64,000 nt of DNA from Kribbella pratensis (GTDB lineage: Bacteria > Actinomycetota > Actinomycetes > Propionibacteriales > Kribbellaceae): NCBI RefSeq assembly GCF_004366075.1, contig NZ_SODU01000001.1, forward strand, positions 1,460,488-1,524,487, read 5' to 3'. Positions 8,628-17,548 of the stretch are shown here, piece after piece. Position numbers and translations under genes: made by a program. The notes under the pieces were generated by a model. It worked only from the letters and a program-made list of their open reading frames with translations. It was not told where the DNA came from and searched no databases. Position 1 is the stretch's first letter; every line of letters starts with the position of its first letter.

Positions 8628-9526
8628 TCGGTGTAATGCACCCATCTCTTCTGAGCAAGAAACTGGAGACCGGTCAGGGCCAGCAGGACGAGGAACAGGT
8701 ACACCGCGATGGCCGCGGCGAACCCGAACTTGAACTCACGGAAGGCGATGTTCACGATGTCGTACACGATCGTGTGGGCGTTCGCCGGCGCTGTGGTGTC
8801 GAAGAAGAAGTAGATGTAGTCGAACACCTGGAAGGACCCGATGATCGAGGTGATCGACAGGAACAGGATGGTCGGCGACAGCAGCGGCACGGTGATCTTG
8901 CGCAGCTTCTGCCATTCCGAGGCGCCGTCGATGTCGGCGGCCTCCATCAGGGTGGGCGAGATGTTCTGCAGACCGGCGACGAACATCACGATCATGTAGC
9001 CGAGGCCCTGCCAGATCGACACCAGGACGATCGCAGGGATCGCTGTTCCCGGATCCTGCAGCCAGTCAGGTGGGTTGGGCACCCCGAGCGACTTCAGCAG
9101 CGCGCTGATGGGACTGATCTCAGGGTTCAGCAGCCAGAGCCAGATGGCGCCCACCGCGACGGTCGACGTGACCTGCGGCGCGAAGAAGAAGATCCGGTAG
9201 AACGGCGTCAACCGACCCGCCTTCTGAATGAAGAACGCGAAGAAGAAGCCGGTGATCAGCAGTCCGGGGACCTGGAGGGCGGTGAACCACGCGGTGTTCA
9301 GCCAGGACTGCCGCAGCTGCTCGTTCTGCCAGACACCGATGAAGTTCTGCAGCCCGACGAACGTGCGCGAACCCAATCCGTCCCAGCTCGAGAACGACAG
9401 CACGATGGCGAAGACCAGGGGACCCACCATGAAGGCGATCAGGCCGATGAGCTGCGGGGTGAGAAAGGCGTATCCCCACAGCGCTTCGGTCCGCCGTCTG
9501 CGCTTCACATCGACTGCGAGCGCCAT
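8624..9526 (-). CDS. Carbohydrate ABC transporter permease, MalF/UgpA-like
   Basis: 300 residues, six predicted membrane segments beginning at LWGYAFLTPQLIGLIAFMVGPLVFAIVLS. The EAA loop reads LMEAADIDGASEWQKLRKITVPLLSPTILF (~residues 190-220). It pairs with the MalG-like permease downstream, forming the channel of a CUT1 sugar importer. The gene starts 3 nt after the stop of the substrate-binding protein gene, so all three are one operon, driven from the divergent promoter region near 10980. Confidence 0.93.
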   Translation of the reverse strand: MALAVDVKRRRRTEALWGYAFLTPQLIGLIAFMVGPLVFAIVLSFSSWDGLGSRTFVGLQNFIGVWQNEQLRQSWLNTAWFTALQVPGLLITGFFFAFFIQKAGRLTPFYRIFFFAPQVTSTVAVGAIWLWLLNPEISPISALLKSLGVPNPPDWLQDPGTAIPAIVLVSIWQGLGYMIVMFVAGLQNISPTLMEAADIDGASEWQKLRKITVPLLSPTILFLSITSIIGSFQVFDYIYFFFDTTAPANAHTIVYDIVNIAFREFKFGFAAAIAVYLFLVLLALTGLQFLAQKRWVHYTE

Positions 9527-9529
9527 GTC

Positions 9530-10882
9530 TCACTTCCCGTTGTTGATGTACTTGCAGATCTTGTCGGCCCAGACCTTCGCGCTGTCGCCGGCCTTGATCG
9601 ACTTGTCCATCTCGGTGCCGAGGTTGGCTCCGACCTCCGCCTTGGACGCGATGGCCGACGGGATGGCGTAGCCGTTCTTGGCGGTGTCCGTGAACCAGGC
9701 ACAGTGCTCGGGCTGCTTGTTCTCCAGCACGACCTCGTCCAGACCCGAGACGGACGGCACGGCGTTGCCTCCGCCGGAGAGCCGGGCCTTCTGACCGTCC
9801 TTGTTGACGAACCGGGTGGCGAAGTACATCGCGGCTTCGGGGTCCTTGGCCTTGGCGTTCACGGCCATGGCGGCGGTGTAGACGATCACCGGCGGGACGG
9901 TCTTCCCGTCGGCGGACGCGAACGGCGCGATGTCGTAGCCGAACTTGAGCTTCTTGAGGTTCGGGAGGATCCAGCGTCCCACCTGGCAGCTGGCGAGTTG
10001 CTGGCTGTAGAACAGGGCGTCGATGGCCTGCCCCTTCGGCAGCGACCCGCCGTACGTGATGTTGCCGCTGGCCATTCCCTCCCAGAGCCACTCGAGGGTC
10101 TCCATCGACTTCGCGTCCTCGTTGAAGATCATCTTGTTGCCCTCGACGACCTTGCCGCCGAACGCGGTCATCCAGCTGAGCATGGGGCCGAAGCCGCCTT
10201 CCAGCACCATGCCCCGCTTGCCGGTGGCCTTGATCTTGGTCAGGAAGTCGTCGACGGCGTCCCGGTTCCAGCCGCCGGATTCGTGCAGCTGCGCGGGGTT
10301 CTTGGTGATGCCGGCGGCCTCGCACATGTCCTTGTTGAACCAGAACACGATCGGGTTGCAGTCGACGACCAGCCCGTAGGTGCCCGGGCTGCCGTCGGCA
10401 GGCTTGCACCAGCCCATCAGGTTCGGATACAGGTCGTCGATCTTGACCGGCGCGTCCGGCTTCGACGTGAACTCGGTGAAATCGGCGACCTTCTTGGACT
10501 GGATGAGCCGTTGCATGCCGGAGTCCTGCACGTAGAAGACGTCCGGAGCACTGCTGCCGGCGAGCTGGGTGAGCAGCTTGGCGCCGTAGTCGCCGACCAC
10601 CACCTGGAAGGTGACCTTGGTCCCGTGCGCGGCCTCGTAGTCCTTCGAGATCTGCCGGAACCGCTCGGCCTCGCCCGGGTTCGCCCACGAGGCCCAGGTC
10701 ACGGTGCCGCCCTTGCCTCCCGCGCCGCCGGCGCCGTCCTTGCCGGCGGCCGAGGTGCCGCCCGCACTACCGCCGGCGCAGGCGGTGAGCACTGCGCTCG
10801 ACCCCACTCCGGCAAGGGCCGCACTGGCCAGGAAACTACGACGTGTAATCGGTCGCCCGAAGGGCCCTTCATTCATCGGCAT
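9530..10882 (-). CDS. Extracellular sugar-binding lipoprotein of ABC importer (Tat-type signal)
   Basis: 450 residues from the ATG at 10882, chosen because AAGGAG lies ~8 nt upstream on the minus strand. The signal sequence has a twin-arginine motif (ITRRSFLASAAL) and a lipobox ending in a Cys (VLTAC, about residue 35), so the protein is probably exported folded via Tat and lipid-anchored outside the membrane. The rest resembles family 1 solute-binding proteins (AHGTKVTFQVV, DVFYVQDSG, YFATRFV). It delivers substrate to the two permeases downstream. Given the divergent GH36 enzyme, the ligand is likely an alpha-galactoside or related oligosaccharide (inference). Confidence 0.93.
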   Translation of the reverse strand: MPMNEGPFGRPITRRSFLASAALAGVGSSAVLTACAGGSAGGTSAAGKDGAGGAGGKGGTVTWASWANPGEAERFRQISKDYEAAHGTKVTFQVVVGDYGAKLLTQLAGSSAPDVFYVQDSGMQRLIQSKKVADFTEFTSKPDAPVKIDDLYPNLMGWCKPADGSPGTYGLVVDCNPIVFWFNKDMCEAAGITKNPAQLHESGGWNRDAVDDFLTKIKATGKRGMVLEGGFGPMLSWMTAFGGKVVEGNKMIFNEDAKSMETLEWLWEGMASGNITYGGSLPKGQAIDALFYSQQLASCQVGRWILPNLKKLKFGYDIAPFASADGKTVPPVIVYTAAMAVNAKAKDPEAAMYFATRFVNKDGQKARLSGGGNAVPSVSGLDEVVLENKQPEHCAWFTDTAKNGYAIPSAIASKAEVGANLGTEMDKSIKAGDSAKVWADKICKYINNGK

Positions 10883-10977
10883 GACAGTTCTCCTTCTCAT
10901 GGTTCGGTTTTCGGCAGACGGCCACACCGGCGAGGTCGGAGCTGAGAGCCGGCCCGGCGGCTCCTCGAAGAAGGCGG

Positions 10978-10993
10978 ATATTAGCGGTAAAAC
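10978..10993 (-). promoter_or_regulatory. Promoter -10 and LacI-type operator for the sugar ABC operon
   Basis: On the minus strand GTTTTACCGCTA (10993-10982) runs into TAATAT (10983-10978), a -10-like hexamer. The 12-nt box is an exact inverted copy of the one at 11037-11048. A repressor bound here would cover the -10. The predicted transcript has a ~90-nt leader before the ATG at 10882. Confidence 0.65.
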
Positions 10994-11036
10994 CTAGAGA
11001 CGCAAGGCAATTCCGTCAATACCTCCGGAGCATTTA

Positions 11037-11052
11037 GTTTTACCGCTATAGT
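11037..11052 (+). promoter_or_regulatory. Promoter -10 and LacI-type operator for GH36-lacI operon
   Basis: GTTTTACCGCTA (11037-11048) overlaps TATAGT (11047-11052), a consensus-grade -10. The GTG start at 11060 lies 7 nt after the -10, so transcription probably begins at the start codon (leaderless). Core TTTACCGCTA has the semi-palindromic form expected for a LacI-family site. Confidence 0.65.
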
Positions 11053-11059
11053 CCGGCCC

Positions 11060-12790
11060 GTGACGACATTTGAGATCCGGTCCCCCGACGCTCGCACCGT
11101 GCGGACCGGAAGCCTGACCGGCCCCGGCACGATCACCCCGCGTCCGGCGGCCGAGCCCGGTGTGCTCCGGTACGACGTGACGCCCGACGTGGCTGCCGGC
11201 GGACCCGTGACGCTGCGCTGGACCTGGCCGGCTGACGATGCCGTGACGCTCTGGCGGCCGATGCAGGATTCCCGGCGCAACCTCCCCACGGACTGGGGCT
11301 CGCACCGCGAGGTCCGCTCCGTCCGCTCGGCCCCGGTCGCGTCTCTCGTCAACGGACAGGACAGGGCGATCGCCACAGTCTCTTTGTCGTCGAACGTCCA
11401 TGGGTGTGACTTCGCCGTCGGGGTGAGCGAGGAGACCGCGGAGCAGCTGATCGAGCTGACCGTGACGGATCTCGAGGGCGAAGGCTTCGCTCTGCGGATC
11501 GATTTGCGGGCCCAGCACTTCGCCGAGGCGTTGCGTGCCGTGACGACGGAGTGGGCGGCCGAGCTGGGCGACCGGATCGCCGACGTGCCGCCGGTCGCGC
11601 GACAGGCGATGTACTCGACCTGGTACAGCGACCACCAGCACGTCTCAGCCGAGTCGGTGGAGCGACACGCTCGCGCGGGTTCGGCGTACGGCACCCAGGC
11701 GGTCATCGTCGACGACGGCTGGCAGACGGACGACACGCGGCGCGGGTACGCGTACTGCGGCGATTGGGAGCCGACCAGCCACAAGTTCCCCGACATGGCC
11801 GAGCATGTACGTCGCGTGCACGCGCTCGGCCAGCAGTACGTGCTGTGGATCGCGCCGCCGCTGATCGGCGTGCACTCGAAGGCCTGGGACAAGCTGAAGG
11901 ACCGCACACTCGGCTTTGCCGACGGCGAGGTGACCGCCGTCCTCGACCCCCGCTACCCCGAGGTACGTGAACACCTCCTGGAGTGCTGCGTTCGTCCAGT
12001 GCGGGACTGGGGCATCGACGGCCTGAAAATCGACTTCATCGATTCCTGGGCGCGGAGCAGCGTCCCTCCGGCGCCGGGCGGTGACTGCTCCTCCGTCGAC
12101 GAAGGCGTGGAGCGGTTCTTGCAGGCCGTCACCGACGAGCTACGGAAGCTGCGGCCCGACGTGCTGATCGAGTTCCGTCAGGACTACGTGCACCCGAGGC
12201 TCTGGCAGTTCGGCACGTTCCTGCGCGCCGGCGACTGCGCGCTCGACGCGGTGGAGAACCGTGTCCGTACGATCGACTGCCGCCTCCTCGCCGGTGACCG
12301 GGCGGTGCACTCCGACATGCTGATGTGGCACTCGTCGGCGTCGGCGGAGAACGTCGCGCAGCACTTCATCGGCGCGTTGTTCAGTACGCCGCAGGTGTCG
12401 ATGGAGCTGGACACGTTGCCACCCGAGCACGAGCAAGTGGTCCGGTACTGGCTCGGGTTCCTGCGCGATCACGCCGACGCACTGCTGCACGGCGTACTGA
12501 TGCCGTCGCGACCGGATGCGCGGTACACGCAGGTTCGTGCGGTCGGTGCGACGGAAACGGTGGTTGCCGTGTACACGAATCCTGTCGTGCGGGTACAGGA
12601 GTCGTGCACCGTCGTGGTGAACGGTGGCGCCGAGCGGCGACTGTACGTCGAAGGTGCGTGCGACCGGCTTGTCGACCTCGTAGTGTCTGACTGTTCGGGC
12701 CGCGAGGTGCACCGAGAGACGACGACTCCGCCTGAGGTGTGGACGATCGACGTTCCGGTGGGTGGGTCGGCCCGGATCGTGTGGGACTAA
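11060..12790 (+). CDS. GH36-family glycosidase (alpha-galactosidase-like)
   Basis: 576 residues, no signal peptide, so cytoplasmic. The (beta/alpha)8 barrel region has family signatures: VIVDDGWQ (~215), WIAPPLIG (~257), the nucleophile motif GIDGLKIDFID with Asp ~325, and RAGDCALDAVENRVRTIDCRLLAG with the likely acid/base Asp ~392. GH36 enzymes hydrolyse alpha-galactosides and relatives by a retaining mechanism. At 576 residues it is shorter than the usual ~700, with a reduced N-terminal beta-sandwich. It is divergent from a sugar importer and 10 nt upstream of lacI, so it probably cleaves the imported sugar. The exact specificity is not readable. Confidence 0.85.
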   Translation: MTTFEIRSPDARTVRTGSLTGPGTITPRPAAEPGVLRYDVTPDVAAGGPVTLRWTWPADDAVTLWRPMQDSRRNLPTDWGSHREVRSVRSAPVASLVNGQDRAIATVSLSSNVHGCDFAVGVSEETAEQLIELTVTDLEGEGFALRIDLRAQHFAEALRAVTTEWAAELGDRIADVPPVARQAMYSTWYSDHQHVSAESVERHARAGSAYGTQAVIVDDGWQTDDTRRGYAYCGDWEPTSHKFPDMAEHVRRVHALGQQYVLWIAPPLIGVHSKAWDKLKDRTLGFADGEVTAVLDPRYPEVREHLLECCVRPVRDWGIDGLKIDFIDSWARSSVPPAPGGDCSSVDEGVERFLQAVTDELRKLRPDVLIEFRQDYVHPRLWQFGTFLRAGDCALDAVENRVRTIDCRLLAGDRAVHSDMLMWHSSASAENVAQHFIGALFSTPQVSMELDTLPPEHEQVVRYWLGFLRDHADALLHGVLMPSRPDARYTQVRAVGATETVVAVYTNPVVRVQESCTVVVNGGAERRLYVEGACDRLVDLVVSDCSGREVHRETTTPPEVWTIDVPVGGSARIVWD

Positions 12791-12800
12791 GGGGGAACGG

Positions 12801-13805
12801 TTGGCTGACGAGAAGCCGCGGCGTACGACTGTCGCGGACGTCGCCCGATTGGCCGGGGTGTCTGCGATGACGGTGTCGAACGTGCTCAACGCGCCACACC
12901 GCGTAGCGGCACCGACCGTCCGGACCGTGCGCGCCGCGATCCAGGAACTCGGGTACATCCCGAACCACGCTGCCCGCGCGTTGTCGTCCGGACGCAGCCA
13001 GGTGATCGGCCTGCCGATGTCCTTCGAGGACGACCTCGTGGACGACGACAACCCGGGCCTGGGCGGGTTCCTGCACAGCCTGCTCGGCGGCCTGGTCAAG
13101 GCGTCCGCGATCTCGGGGTACGGCGTCCATGTTGTCGAGACCCCGGTCGACCACGCGACCGAGATCGTGCTGTACGACAAGCTGATCGCGGCACGGCAGG
13201 TCGACGCGATCGTCGTCTCGGAGACGATGCCGCACGACGAGCGGATCGATTTCCTCAGCCGGCGGCGGTTCCCGTTCGTGGCGTTCGGGCGGACCGGGCC
13301 CGAGCATCGGCAGTGCTGGGTCGACGTGGACAACGAGTCGTCGATGGCCGGCGTCGCCGCGCATCTGCGGTCGACCGGCCGGAAGCGGGCGGTGTACCTG
13401 GCGACGGACAGTCCGCTGCCGTGGGTGCATCAGCGGCGGGACGGGTTCGTCCGGGAGTTCCCGTCGACGGTTGCGCGATCGTTCGGTTCGCTCGAGGCGG
13501 TAGCGGCGTACGTCGAGGAATTGGACCCGCCGGACGTTTTCGTTGCGGACAACGACGCGTTCGCGGTGGTCGCGATGCGGGCACTGCAGCGGCGCGGGAT
13601 CACGGTCGGTCAGGACGTTGCGGTCACCGGGTTCAACGACTTCCCGTTCGCGAGCATGCTCGACACGCCGCTCACGACCGCCCGGATCCCGCTGCGGGAC
13701 ATCGCCGCCTGCCTGTTCGACCGCGCCCTGCGGGAGATCAGCGGCGAGCCGGACGAGCCGGGCAGGCTCGTCACGGCACCGCTGGTGGTCCGCTCGAGCG
13801 CCTAA
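12801..13805 (+). CDS. LacI-family transcriptional regulator
   Basis: 334 residues beginning at a TTG (12801) preceded by GGGGGAA. The N-terminal helix-turn-helix reads TVADVARLAGVSAMTVSNVLNAPHRVAAPTVRTV followed by the hinge helix motif (NHAARALSSGRSQVIGL). The periplasmic-binding-like core ends with DVAVTGFNDFPFASMLDTPLTTARIPLRDI. It lies in one operon with the GH36 gene and very likely binds the mirrored GTTTTACCGCTA boxes at 10982-11048, repressing both divergent operons until a sugar inducer is present (inference from position and symmetry). The end overlaps the convergent ADH gene by 4 nt. Confidence 0.93.
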   Translation: MADEKPRRTTVADVARLAGVSAMTVSNVLNAPHRVAAPTVRTVRAAIQELGYIPNHAARALSSGRSQVIGLPMSFEDDLVDDDNPGLGGFLHSLLGGLVKASAISGYGVHVVETPVDHATEIVLYDKLIAARQVDAIVVSETMPHDERIDFLSRRRFPFVAFGRTGPEHRQCWVDVDNESSMAGVAAHLRSTGRKRAVYLATDSPLPWVHQRRDGFVREFPSTVARSFGSLEAVAAYVEELDPPDVFVADNDAFAVVAMRALQRRGITVGQDVAVTGFNDFPFASMLDTPLTTARIPLRDIAACLFDRALREISGEPDEPGRLVTAPLVVRSSA

Positions 13806-14839
13806 GGCTTGACGAGTACCTTGAGCGCGGTGCGTTCGTCCATCGCGCGGTATCCGTCGGCCACGTCAGCGAGTGCGACCTCGCTGTCGAACACCTTGCC
13901 GGGGTCGACGTTGCCGGCGAGGACGTCGGGGAGCAGGGTTTCGATGTAGGCGCGGGCAGGCGCGGGGCCGCCGGTGAGGGTGATGTTGGGGCGGAAGAGG
14001 CTGGAGAACCCGACCGGAGCATCGCTGTACTGCGGTACTCCGACGCGGCTGATGACGCCGCCGGCCCGGACAACGCCGACCGCCTGGTCGTAGGCGGGCC
14101 GGTGACCGACCGCTTCGAGTACGACGTGCGTACCGTCGCCGCCGGTGAGGTCCCGTACGCGGGCGATGCCCTCCTCGCCGCGCTCGGCTACGACATCTGA
14201 CGCGCCGTACTCACGGCCGAGGTCGGTGCGGGCGGTGTGGCGGCCCATGAGGATGATCTGCTCGGCGCCGAGGCGCTTCGCGGACAGGACGGCCAGTAGG
14301 CCGACCGCCCCGTCGCCGATCACCGTCACACTTGTACGCGGGCCGACGTTCGCCTTGATTGCCGCGTGATAGCCCGTGCCGTACACATCGGACAGCGTGA
14401 GCAGCGACGGGATCAGCGGTGAGGTCTCCTCGACCGGTACGGCGACGAGGGTGCCGTCCGCGAGCGGGACCCGGACGGCCTCGGCCTGACCGCCGCCGAC
14501 GTCGCCGGCGTTCCAGAAACCGCCGTGCCGGCAGGACGTCTGCAGGCCCTCACGGCAGAAGTCGCAGGTGCCGTCGGACCAGGCGAACGGCGCGATGACG
14601 AAGTCACCGGCCTTGATGGTGGTCACATCGCTACCGGTGTCTTCGACGACACCGACGAACTCGTGCCCCATGGAACTGCCGTCCGGGGTCGCCGCCATCG
14701 AGTGGTACGGATGCAGATCGGACCCGCAGACACAGGCCCGCACAACGCGAACGATCGCATCGGTCGGTTCTTTGATGATCGGCTCAGGCACGTCAACAAC
14801 ACGAACATCGCCCGCGCCGTACATGTAAGTAGCTCGCAT
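13802..14839 (-). CDS. Zinc-dependent alcohol dehydrogenase (MDR superfamily)
   Basis: 345 residues. Catalytic-zinc motifs CGSDLHPYH and GHEFVGVVED are present; the structural-zinc loop is partly retained (CDFCREGLQTSC). The Rossmann fingerprint VTVIGDGAVGLLAV (~residues 170-183) and the following MGRHTARTDLGREYGA suggest a nucleotide-binding site. It oxidises or reduces an unidentified alcohol/aldehyde with NAD(P). AAGGATT precedes the ATG. It is the last gene of a minus-strand unit after a cupin and a DUF2255 gene, opposite an XRE regulator that probably controls it. Confidence 0.92.
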   Translation of the reverse strand: MRATYMYGAGDVRVVDVPEPIIKEPTDAIVRVVRACVCGSDLHPYHSMAATPDGSSMGHEFVGVVEDTGSDVTTIKAGDFVIAPFAWSDGTCDFCREGLQTSCRHGGFWNAGDVGGGQAEAVRVPLADGTLVAVPVEETSPLIPSLLTLSDVYGTGYHAAIKANVGPRTSVTVIGDGAVGLLAVLSAKRLGAEQIILMGRHTARTDLGREYGASDVVAERGEEGIARVRDLTGGDGTHVVLEAVGHRPAYDQAVGVVRAGGVISRVGVPQYSDAPVGFSSLFRPNITLTGGPAPARAYIETLLPDVLAGNVDPGKVFDSEVALADVADGYRAMDERTALKVLVKP

Positions 14840-14862
14840 GAGAATCCTTCGGTGGTCTGCGG

Positions 14863-15237
14863 TTAGTCAGGGAGGAGCCGCAGGGTGCTGGCCGCGGCGG
14901 TCTGTCCGACGACGCTGCCGACGATCCGTGGGCCGTACCGGTCGTACTTCGAGTGGTAGGCCGCGTCGACCGCGCTGTGCACATCGCCCTCCGGGACCTC
15001 GAAGACGACGTCGCGCTCGATCCCGCCGGCCTGGATCCGGCCGCGGCCGCTGATCGTGGCGCGCCGGAACCACGGGTTGTCCGTGCCGTAGGCGGACCGG
15101 ACGTAGAGCTCGTCGCCGGCACGCACCACCCAGATGGTCACGAACGGCCGAAGAGACCCGTCGGTCCGCCGGGAGCTGACCTGCAGCTCGGTCGCCCGTC
15201 CGACCCGCTCCAGTTCCTGCTCGCTCCATCCACTCAC
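14863..15237 (-). CDS. DUF2255 family protein (FMN-binding split-barrel-like)
   Basis: 124 residues. The phrase PFVTIWVVRAGDELYVRSAYGTDNPWFRRA recalls pyridoxamine-oxidase-like split barrels and the DUF2255 family often found beside oxidoreductases. No catalytic role is known. Its start overlaps the stop of the cupin gene by 4 nt (15234-15237), so it is translationally coupled; the ADH follows after 23 nt. Confidence 0.75.
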   Translation of the reverse strand: MSGWSEQELERVGRATELQVSSRRTDGSLRPFVTIWVVRAGDELYVRSAYGTDNPWFRRATISGRGRIQAGGIERDVVFEVPEGDVHSAVDAAYHSKYDRYGPRIVGSVVGQTAAASTLRLLPD

Positions 15238-15647
15238 CTCGCCGACACCGCCTTTTCGTAGTCGGTGTCGGTGAGGTGTTCACCCCAGGTCGTCTCCGGT
15301 ACGTCGGGATTGCCGGTGCCTTCCCAGATGGCCAGGTGGGTCATGAAGCAATCGGCGGTCGCGCCGTGCCAGTGCCACTCCCCCGGCGGGGTGTGCACGG
15401 TGTCGCCGGGGCGCATCACGATCACCTGTCCGTCCCGGGTACCGACCAGGCCGACGCCCTCGGTGACGTGCAGCGTCTGGCCCATGGCGTGCACATGCCA
15501 GGCGGTGTGAGCGCCTGGTGCGAAGTGGACCGCGTTCACGCGGGCACGAGACGGCTCCTCACCGCTGTAGATCTGGTCGAACCAGACCTCGCCTACGAAC
15601 CAGTCGCCGGGGCCTTTCCCGGTCGCGGGCTTCGTCAGTTTCTCCAT
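15234..15647 (-). CDS. Cupin-domain protein (mandelonitrile-lyase-like / quercetin-type cupin)
   Basis: 137 residues. Cupin motif 1 is seen as PGAHTAWHVHAMGQTLHVTEG (His pair and Glu for metal) and motif 2 as PGDTVHTPPGEWHWHGA. The single-domain size and the DWFVGEVWFDQIYSGEE start resemble the small manganese cupins annotated as (R)-mandelonitrile lyase or carboxymuconolactone-associated cupins. The reaction here is unknown. First gene of the cupin-DUF2255-ADH unit, divergent from the XRE regulator. Confidence 0.85.
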   Translation of the reverse strand: MEKLTKPATGKGPGDWFVGEVWFDQIYSGEEPSRARVNAVHFAPGAHTAWHVHAMGQTLHVTEGVGLVGTRDGQVIVMRPGDTVHTPPGEWHWHGATADCFMTHLAIWEGTGNPDVPETTWGEHLTDTDYEKAVSAR

Positions 15648-15697
15648 GTCTGCCAGTGAACGGTCTGCCGCGTACCAGCGGGAGTCACTGTCGTTAC

Positions 15698-15714
15698 AGG
15701 TAATGCCAGTACCT
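15698..15714. promoter_or_regulatory. Palindrome in divergent cupin/XRE promoter region
   Basis: AGGTA-N7-TACCT in the 101-bp gap between the two divergent genes. Position fits an operator for the adjacent XRE regulator; no independent support. Confidence 0.35.
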
Positions 15715-15748
15715 CCTTCAGGTTCGGGGGCCCGTCTACGGTGGAGGC

Positions 15749-16609
15749 ATGGACAACCGAGCTGCGATCCGCGAGTTTCTCGCCTCGAGGCGAGCGCGGA
15801 TCACGCCCGAGCAGGCGGGACTGCCGGCGTACGGCGGCAACCGCCGGGTCAAGGGGCTGCGCCGCGAAGAGGTCGCCATGCTGGCGGGAATGAGCATCGA
15901 CTACTACGTGCGGCTGGAGCGCGGGAACCTGGGTGGGGCCTCCGACACCGTCCTGGAAGGCCTTGCCCGGGCGCTGCAGCTCGACGACGCCGAGCGCGCT
16001 CACCTGTTCGATCTCGCCCGCGCCGCCGAACCGGCTCCCGCGCGCAGTCGCAAGACCGCGCCCGCGACCGTTCCGGCGAGCGTCCAGCTCGTGCTCGACT
16101 CCGTGACCGATGCACCGGCCTGGGTCCGCAACGCCCGCCACGACATGCTCGCGGCGAACCGGATGGCCCGCGCGCTCTACGCTCCGCTGCTCGCGGACCC
16201 GCGGCGCCCCGCCAACAGCGCCCGCTTCGCCTACCTCGACCCGGCGTCACACGACTTCTTCCGGGATTGGGAACGCGTCGCCGACGACATCGCCGCCATG
16301 CTGCGCTCCGAAGCCGGGCGCAATCCGCACGACAAGCTGCTGATCGAACTCATCGGTGAGCTGTCGACCCGCAGCGAGGACTTCCGCACCCGCTGGGCGG
16401 CCCACAACGTCCGCTTCCACCGCACCGGCCTGAAGAAGCTCCACCACCCGGTCGTCGGCGACCTGGACCTGACGTTCGAGGCGATGGAGTTCCCCGCCCA
16501 CCCGGGACTCACCCTCGTTGTGTACGTCGCTCCCGTCGACAGCCCGACCGCCGACAGCCTCAAACTCCTCGCCAGCTGGGCCGCCAGCACGGAGGTACCC
16601 CAGCACTAG
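15749..16609 (+). CDS. XRE-family regulator with MmyB-like ligand-binding domain
   Basis: 286 residues. N-terminal helix-turn-helix: FLASRRARITPEQAGLPAYGGNRRVKGLRREEVAMLAGMSIDYYVRLERGN (residues ~9-60). The remainder (VTDAPAWVRNARHDMLAANRMARALYAPLL ... LKKLHHPVVGDLDLTFEAMEFPAHPGLTLVVYVA) matches the MmyB-type PAS-like domain that binds a fatty acid or similar ligand in characterised members. It is divergent from the cupin-DUF2255-ADH genes and probably regulates them. GGAGG sits directly before the ATG, and a TACGGT hexamer 6 nt before it also permits a very short leader. Confidence 0.9.
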   Translation: MDNRAAIREFLASRRARITPEQAGLPAYGGNRRVKGLRREEVAMLAGMSIDYYVRLERGNLGGASDTVLEGLARALQLDDAERAHLFDLARAAEPAPARSRKTAPATVPASVQLVLDSVTDAPAWVRNARHDMLAANRMARALYAPLLADPRRPANSARFAYLDPASHDFFRDWERVADDIAAMLRSEAGRNPHDKLLIELIGELSTRSEDFRTRWAAHNVRFHRTGLKKLHHPVVGDLDLTFEAMEFPAHPGLTLVVYVAPVDSPTADSLKLLASWAASTEVPQH

Positions 16610-17478
16610 GGAGCACCTGACCGCCTGACTGCCACCTCGACGAACTTGGCGAGGTCTGCGGAGCGACTGCCGGCCGGCCAGACGACCAGCATCTGGTACG
16701 GCTCGACGTCGGTCACCGGGCGGTAAACGACGTCCGGCCGGATGTTGCGCTCGGCCATGGACTGCGGAACCAGCGCAACCGCCTGCCCGAACGCGACCAC
16801 CTCCAGCAGTTGCGACGAGTCCTGCACGATCGGCCCGTCCACCGAGTCGTCCGGCCGCGCCGACCAGTAGTTGCGCTCAGCAACATTGGCCCGGCTCCAC
16901 CGCGGCGCCGGAATTCCCGCCAGATCATCAGCCGCGAGCACCTCCCGCGCCGCCAACTCGTGCCGCGCCGGAAGCGCGGCAACCCGCGGTTCCGTGTACA
17001 GCAGCTCGGTTTCCAGCCCGTGGTCGTCGAACGGCCGACTCACCAGCGCAACATCCGCCCGTCCGTCCCGAACCATGTCGGCCTGCTCCCCGAACCCGCT
17101 CACCACCACCTGAACACCCGGCAGCTCATCCTGGAGCTCGGTCACAATCCGATGCAGCACTTCCGTGGCCACACCGGGTTTCGCCGTCACCACGAGTCCT
17201 CCGGACGACTGGCCGGCCCGCTGCGTCCGTCGTACCGCCGAGTCGAGCGCGTCCAGCACCGGCCCCGACTCCTTGAGCAGGGTCTCCCCCGCCTCGGTCA
17301 GCGCGAGGCGAGGGCCGGAACGGTCGAACAGGTCGACGCCGAGACGGTGCTCGAGCTGGCGCATCGCACGGGACAGCGGCGGCTGCGCAATCCCCAGACG
17401 CTCGGCGGCGCGGGTGATGTTCAGGTCTTCGGCGACCGCGCGGAAATACCGCAGTTCGCGGATCTCGGGTTCCGGCAT
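16606..17478 (-). CDS. LysR-family transcriptional regulator
   Basis: 290 residues from the ATG at 17478. The winged helix-turn-helix reads LRYFRAVAEDLNITRAAERLGIAQPPLSRAMRQLEHRLGVDLFDRSGPRLALTEAGETLL, typical of LysR, followed by a substrate-binding domain in two lobes (LVVTAKPGVATEVLHRIV..., RADVALVSRPFDDHGLETELL). It is divergent from an SDR gene, the usual arrangement for a LysR regulator and its target. The start is close to GGAGG (only one nt between), so initiation could be weak. Confidence 0.92.
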   Translation of the reverse strand: MPEPEIRELRYFRAVAEDLNITRAAERLGIAQPPLSRAMRQLEHRLGVDLFDRSGPRLALTEAGETLLKESGPVLDALDSAVRRTQRAGQSSGGLVVTAKPGVATEVLHRIVTELQDELPGVQVVVSGFGEQADMVRDGRADVALVSRPFDDHGLETELLYTEPRVAALPARHELAAREVLAADDLAGIPAPRWSRANVAERNYWSARPDDSVDGPIVQDSSQLLEVVAFGQAVALVPQSMAERNIRPDVVYRPVTDVEPYQMLVVWPAGSRSADLAKFVEVAVRRSGAP

Positions 17479-17492
17479 ACCTCCAGGGTATG

Positions 17493-17520
17493 GCGGACCA
17501 CCTGATCGGTGTTGGTCCGC
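17493..17520. promoter_or_regulatory. Inverted repeat, candidate LysR operator
   Basis: GCGGACCA (17493-17500) and TGGTCCGC (17513-17520), with a third half-site GGGTCCGC at 17527-17534, in the gap between the divergent LysR and SDR genes. Confidence 0.5.
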
Positions 17521-17548
17521 GGGGGTGGGTCCGCGCTGGACTGGAGGC

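Noticed and set aside
8612..10945. 777-codon open frame on the plus strand
   Set aside because: Antisense to the sugar permease and binding-protein genes, which have clear motifs on the other strand.
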